Below, one piece after another: positions 4,931 through 7,275 of a stretch of DNA of 7,275 nt. The notes below the pieces were generated by a model. That model was not told the DNA's origin. It saw nothing but the letters and a program-made list of their open reading frames with translations, and searched no databases. Each line of letters begins with the position of its first letter. Position 1 is the first letter of the stretch. The stretch spans positions 1 to 7,275 of the forward strand of contig JAKOTC010000031.1 in assembly GCA_029776465.1 (NCBI GenBank), read 5' to 3'. The stretch is from Bacillota bacterium. Lineage in GTDB: Bacteria; Bacillota; Clostridia; Oscillospirales; JAKOTC01. The position numbers and the translations under genes were made by a program.

Positions 4931-5575
4931 ATGAACAGAAAAAGAGTCGTAAGATGGATCGCGCTCTCCCTTATATTGGTATTGGTTTTATTTCTCCCCA
5001 TCCCCAAAGGCACTCAGGACGAGGGCGGCACCAAAGCCTATGATGCCCTTGTCTATAAAATCGTGGCCTGGAACCGGGCAGAGGAGTCCGGCGGAAACGA
5101 ACCCTACCGCAAAACCTCAGTTTTCTGGTATCCCGACAGCCGAAAACCCCTGGAGGAGCTTTGGAAGCTGGAGAAGGCCAAGCGCCCCCAGCCGGTTATT
5201 TCCGACATCCCCGAGGACTCCGACCATTCCATGGTGATTGACTCCGCCTCCTTCGGCATTGACGGGGACGGCGCCATCGAAAACTGCATCATCACCTACG
5301 GCCCCACCTCGGGACTGTTCACGGTTGTCCTCACCGCCTCCGACGAGAAGGGAATAAAATATAAAAATACCTTCCTGATCAGCTCCGGCGGCATCCGGTT
5401 TTATCAGGCGGACGGCGCCGTCAAACTGGTGGCGGGCTATCCGGGGGATCCGGCGGAAATCAGCTCGGAATATATATACAACATTTCGGTAAAAGACAAA
5501 GCCATCCTGATTGAAAACGAAAAAGGCTCCCTTCCCTACTGGGGAGGCGCCGATTGGAACTGGAATCTGAAATAA
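4931..5575 (+). CDS. Membrane-anchored extracytoplasmic protein of unknown function, 214 aa
   Basis: The N-terminus MNRKRVVRWIALSLILVLVLFLPIPKGTQ has a basic head and a 16-residue hydrophobic stretch (about 9-24), so the protein is exported and probably stays anchored by an uncleaved signal; there is no lipobox cysteine. Residues 27-80 (GGTKAYDALVYKIVAWNR... then KTSVFWYPDSRKPLEELWKLEK) resemble a short conserved domain in small Firmicute membrane proteins of unknown role. Residues 100-214 look like a beta-rich domain (FGIDGDGAIENCIITYGPTSGLFTVVLTAS), with a single Cys. GGAGG lies 7 bases before the ATG. It is 87 bases after the GyrI-like gene, which allows but does not prove a shared transcript. 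I give no function. Confidence 0.75.
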   Translation: MNRKRVVRWIALSLILVLVLFLPIPKGTQDEGGTKAYDALVYKIVAWNRAEESGGNEPYRKTSVFWYPDSRKPLEELWKLEKAKRPQPVISDIPEDSDHSMVIDSASFGIDGDGAIENCIITYGPTSGLFTVVLTASDEKGIKYKNTFLISSGGIRFYQADGAVKLVAGYPGDPAEISSEYIYNISVKDKAILIENEKGSLPYWGGADWNWNLK

Positions 5576-5643
5576 CCCTTTCCGCCCGAAATGTGATATT
5601 TGCATCACCGCGGGCATAAAACCCCAAACCCGGAGGGCTCGCC

Positions 5644-6219
5644 ATGAATCACAAAGGAACCAAAACCATTGAAACCACGCGGCTGATTCTGCGGAAATTC
5701 ACCCGGGAGGATATCGGCTTTGTCTATCAAAACTGGGCCTCGGAGGAGGCCGTCACCCGATATCTCACCTGGCCCACCCATCGGGACCTCTCGGTCACCG
5801 AAAGAGTCCTGAACAGCTAGATCGCCTCTTACGAAAACCCCGCTTTCTATCAATGGGCCATCCACCTGAAAAGCCTTGGCGAACCGGTCGGCTCCATCGC
5901 CGTGGTGGAGATCAACGAAAAGCTGGGGATTCTGCAAGTCGGCTATTGCATCGGCAGCAAATGGTGGCATCAGGGAATCACCAGCGAGGCGCTGGGCGCC
6001 GTAATCCCCTTCCTGTTTGAGGAGGTGGGCGCGAATCGGATTGAAGCCCGGCATGACCCCAACAACCCCCGCTCCGGCGATGTGATGAGAAAATGCGGCC
6101 TAAAATATGAGGGAACCCTCCGCCAAGCGGACTATAACAATCAGGGAATTGTGGACGTCTGCATCTATGGCCTGCTCCGGGACGAATATCTCGCGGCAAA
6201 ACAATCAAAGCACAAGTAA
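5644..6219 (+). pseudogene. GNAT (RimJ/RimL-type) acetyltransferase with in-frame amber codon
   Basis: Read through, 191 codons give a complete RimJ/RimL-type GNAT. The start is MNHKGTKTIETTRLILRKFTREDI with GGAGGG 6 bases before the ATG. The domain carries the acetyl-CoA loop HQGITSEAL (109-117) in place of the usual Q/R-x-x-G-x-G/A, the RIEARHDPNNPRSGDVMRKCGLKYEGTLR block and a standard end. Codon 59 (5818-5820) is TAG, between VLNS and IASYENPAFYQWAI, where relatives tend to carry Trp, so one TGG-to-TAG change explains it. The rest of the frame is undamaged, so the stop is recent, tolerated by suppression, or a read error. A GTG at 5902 opens the downstream frame but lacks a ribosome site and half the domain. 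Substrate is unknown; relatives acetylate protein N-termini, antibiotics or small amines. Confidence 0.85.
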
Positions 6220-6289
6220 GATAAGCAAGTCCCAAACGGCGCCCGTCCCTTCCTAATTTTTCACTGAAAGCCTCAAAGGCTGTGTACGG

Positions 6290-6317
6290 TTGATTTTTAA
6301 CAAAAACAGCGTATAAT
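6290..6317 (+). promoter_or_regulatory. Candidate promoter in the gap between the two GNAT genes
   Basis: TTGATT (6290-6295) and perfect TATAAT (6312-6317) are 16 bases apart. Transcription would start near 6324. No convincing gene follows before the terminator at 6424-6456. Confidence 0.5.
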
Positions 6318-6323
6318 GTACCG

Positions 6324-6456
6324 CGGACGATGTTTCATACGATGAAATCATCCATAATTGGGTTAAGCCAAAATTTGATTTTTTATTTTCTCAATAGACC
6401 ATTATAAACATATACCTCCCAAGTCAGGAACGGCCCGCCCGTTCCTGATTTTCTTT
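6324..6456 (+). ncRNA. Candidate small RNA of about 130 nt
   Basis: A promoter (6290-6317) and a strong intrinsic terminator (6424-6456) frame about 130 bases without a credible gene. The 5' end can fold: GATG (6329-6332) and TTTCAT (6333-6338) pair with ATGAAA (6342-6347) and CATC (6349-6352), one bulged T, loop ACG. A weaker TTGG/CCAA stem followed by TTTTTTATTTT (near 6357-6390) could give a shorter product. A 25-codon frame (ATG 6330, stop 6405-6407) lies within but has no ribosome site. I do not recognise a known RNA family. The terminator cannot be explained well as belonging to the broken GNAT gene, which ends 205 bases earlier, but readthrough from it remains an alternative. Confidence 0.35.
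6424..6456 (+). terminator. Strong intrinsic terminator
   Basis: TCAGGAACGG (6424-6433) and CCGTTCCTGA (6439-6448) form a perfect 10-bp stem with a 5-base loop CCCGC, followed by TTTTCTTT. It acts on the + strand only; the minus side has no T run. Confidence 0.88.
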
Positions 6457-6499
6457 ATCCGTTCTCGGATTCCCCCTCAAAAATCAAAAAAGGGGCTTG

Positions 6500-6516
6500 A
6501 AGTATCCCGAATACTT
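6500..6516. promoter_or_regulatory. Dyad AAGTAT-CCCGA-ATACTT upstream of the second GNAT promoter
   Basis: Perfect 6-base arms with a 5-base centre, ending 22 bases before the -35 box. Its place and symmetry suit a regulator site, but no regulator is encoded nearby to the right, and it also overlaps a weaker possible promoter (TTGAAG 6497-6502, TAAAAT 6519-6524). Confidence 0.35.
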
Positions 6517-6538
6517 TGTAAAATGAAGATATCCGAAT

Positions 6539-6567
6539 TTGACACGGCAAAGCAAATTCACTATAAT
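6539..6567 (+). promoter_or_regulatory. Perfect consensus promoter of the intact GNAT gene
   Basis: TTGACA (6539-6544) and TATAAT (6562-6567) are exactly 17 bases apart. The expected start, near 6574, is only about 5 bases before the ATG at 6579, so the ribosome site GGGGGA (6568-6573) would not be in this transcript. Confidence 0.85.
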
Positions 6568-6578
6568 GGGGGATTGTC

Positions 6579-7154
6579 ATGGCGCTTGCGGATTATATGG
6601 CCCACAAACCGGTGCTGACCACCGACCGGCTGACCCTTCGGCAGCTTCGTCCCTCGGACCTTCCGGCGCTGAAGGAATGGATGCCGGACAAGGCGATGTA
6701 TCAATACTGGGGCAAGCCGGCGGGAAAAACGGATAAAAACCCGCAGCTTCTCTTTGAAAAGGCCGAAAAAAGGACCAAAAGCCTGCACTGGGCTATCGCG
6801 CTGAAGGAAGAGGACAAGGTGATCGGCGAGGCGTGGATTTATCTGATTGAAAAGAACCGCATGGCCAAAATGGCGCTGCGGATCGCCCCCGCCTATCAGG
6901 GCAAAGGTTACGCCACCGAAGCGGCCAAAGCCGTGATTGACTTCTGCTTTACTCACACCGAGCTGCAAAGGCTCTGGACGGATGTGGATGTCCGGAACAT
7001 CCCGTCCTGGAAAGTCCTCGAAAAATGCGGTTTTACCCGGGAGGGGCTGATTCGGCAGGGGAAAATGGTGAACACCTGGTGCGACTATTATATCTACGGC
7101 CTGCTGAAAACGGATATCAGGAAAGATGGAGCCTTGCCGCGGATACTTGATTGA
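6579..7154 (+). CDS. GNAT (RimJ/RimL-type) N-acetyltransferase, intact
   Basis: The 191-residue protein has the RimJ/RimL layout: LTTDRLTLRQLRPSDLPAL (13-31) at the start, the core strand ALKEEDKVIGEAWIYLIEKNRMAKMALRIAP (74-104), the acetyl-CoA loop QGKGYATEA (107-115) matching Q-x-x-G-x-G/A, and RLWTDVDVRNIPSWKVLEKCGFTREG (131-156) with the usual helix and strand before GLL-type closure. It transfers acetyl from acetyl-CoA to an amine; the substrate cannot be told. ATG 6579 has GGGGGA 5 bases upstream, but an in-frame ATG at 6597 (MAHKPVLTTDRL) would suit the promoter position and the family start as well. Its stop overlaps the ribosome site of the next gene, so the two form an operon. It is a paralogue-level neighbour of the broken GNAT at 5644, not a tandem copy. 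Confidence 0.9.
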   Translation: MALADYMAHKPVLTTDRLTLRQLRPSDLPALKEWMPDKAMYQYWGKPAGKTDKNPQLLFEKAEKRTKSLHWAIALKEEDKVIGEAWIYLIEKNRMAKMALRIAPAYQGKGYATEAAKAVIDFCFTHTELQRLWTDVDVRNIPSWKVLEKCGFTREGLIRQGKMVNTWCDYYIYGLLKTDIRKDGALPRILD

Positions 7155-7162
7155 GGTGCAAA

Positions 7163-7275
7163 ATGAATGTAGAACTGATTCCCATCACAGACAGCGATTT
7201 AAAACAGTTTAAATCCGACGCCCAGGAAGCCTTTCAAAAGGGCTTTGAAAAGCGATTCGGCAAAACCGCCCAAAC
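7163..7275 (+). CDS. Start of a further gene, possibly GNAT family (cut by window end)
   Basis: Only 37 codons are visible: MNVELIPITDSDLKQF then KSDAQEAFQKGFEKRFGKTAQ. The opening resembles the first strand and helix of Clostridia GNAT-type proteins beginning with a MxIExIPIT segment and an MQEAFQKGFE-like helix, but no acetyl-CoA motif lies inside the window. GAGGTG at 7153-7158 is the ribosome site and overlaps the TGA of the preceding GNAT gene (gap 8 bases), so translation is probably coupled. Confidence 0.6.
   Translation, partial: MNVELIPITDSDLKQFKSDAQEAFQKGFEKRFGKTAQ

Noticed and set aside
5592..5609. CRP-like palindrome TGTGATATTTGCATCACC
   Set aside because: The spacing is 8 instead of 6, and this type of organism does not normally use such a CRP site; a 5-bp chance hairpin is enough to explain it.
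5902..6219. Separate 105-aa gene starting at GTG 5902
   Set aside because: It is the back half of the amber-interrupted GNAT; no ribosome site and no complete domain.
6330..6407. 25-codon hydrophobic peptide frame (toxin-like)
   Set aside because: No ribosome site in the predicted transcript, whose start lies only about 6 bases upstream, and no typical toxin composition.
1..7275. CRISPR array, tRNA, rRNA, integrase, transposase
   Set aside because: No regularly spaced short repeats with unique spacers, no cloverleaf or rRNA segment and no recombinase-like protein was found.

Overview
The window looks like chromosome of a moderately GC-rich Clostridia-type Firmicute, most plausibly an Oscillospiraceae/Ruminococcaceae relative. 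This rests on strong AGGAGG-type ribosome sites, sigma-A promoters of TTGACA-17-TATAAT type, the kinds of protein families present and heavy use of G/C-ending codons. No marker gene allows a species call.

The left half (about 1-4235) is a compact phage-derived regulatory and replication module. Two genes diverge from an AT-rich 255-bp control region (2939-3193): a Cro-like HTH protein to the left (2687-2938) and a self-cleaving CI/LexA-type repressor to the right (3194-3814). Leftward from the Cro-like gene follow a 71-aa protein, a 66-aa zinc-ribbon protein, a DUF4373-type replisome-organizer-like protein broken by one extra A in an A8 run, a 73-aa hypothetical and a 128-aa late-regulator-like (ArpU/RinA/sigma-region-4-like) protein. 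The control region has two strong face-to-face promoters and three 19-bp dyads that I propose as operators. There is no integrase, helicase loader, terminase or structural gene, so this is a stripped prophage or satellite-like remnant.

The module is bracketed by two copies of a roughly 200-bp direct repeat (1-231 and 4021-4235; about 90% identical in two long blocks). It also holds a second non-coding repeat unit that starts with a T/A-rich hairpin just after a stop codon and ends in a small GC palindrome. That unit occurs twice in tandem after the DUF4373 gene and once after the CI gene. The GC palindrome occurs seven times in the window, and its arms vary while staying complementary.

The right half (4236-7275) reads as ordinary chromosomal cargo, all on the + strand: a stand-alone GyrI-like effector-binding domain protein, a membrane-anchored extracytoplasmic protein of unknown function, a GNAT acetyltransferase interrupted by an in-frame amber codon, a non-coding stretch with a promoter plus a strong terminator (candidate small RNA), an intact GNAT acetyltransferase behind a perfect consensus promoter, and the start of a third gene cut by the window edge.

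The most interesting items are the three-operator CI/Cro switch, the A8 frameshift in the replication gene, the covarying palindromic repeats placed at gene 3' ends, the direct repeats that bracket the module, and the candidate small RNA at 6324-6456.
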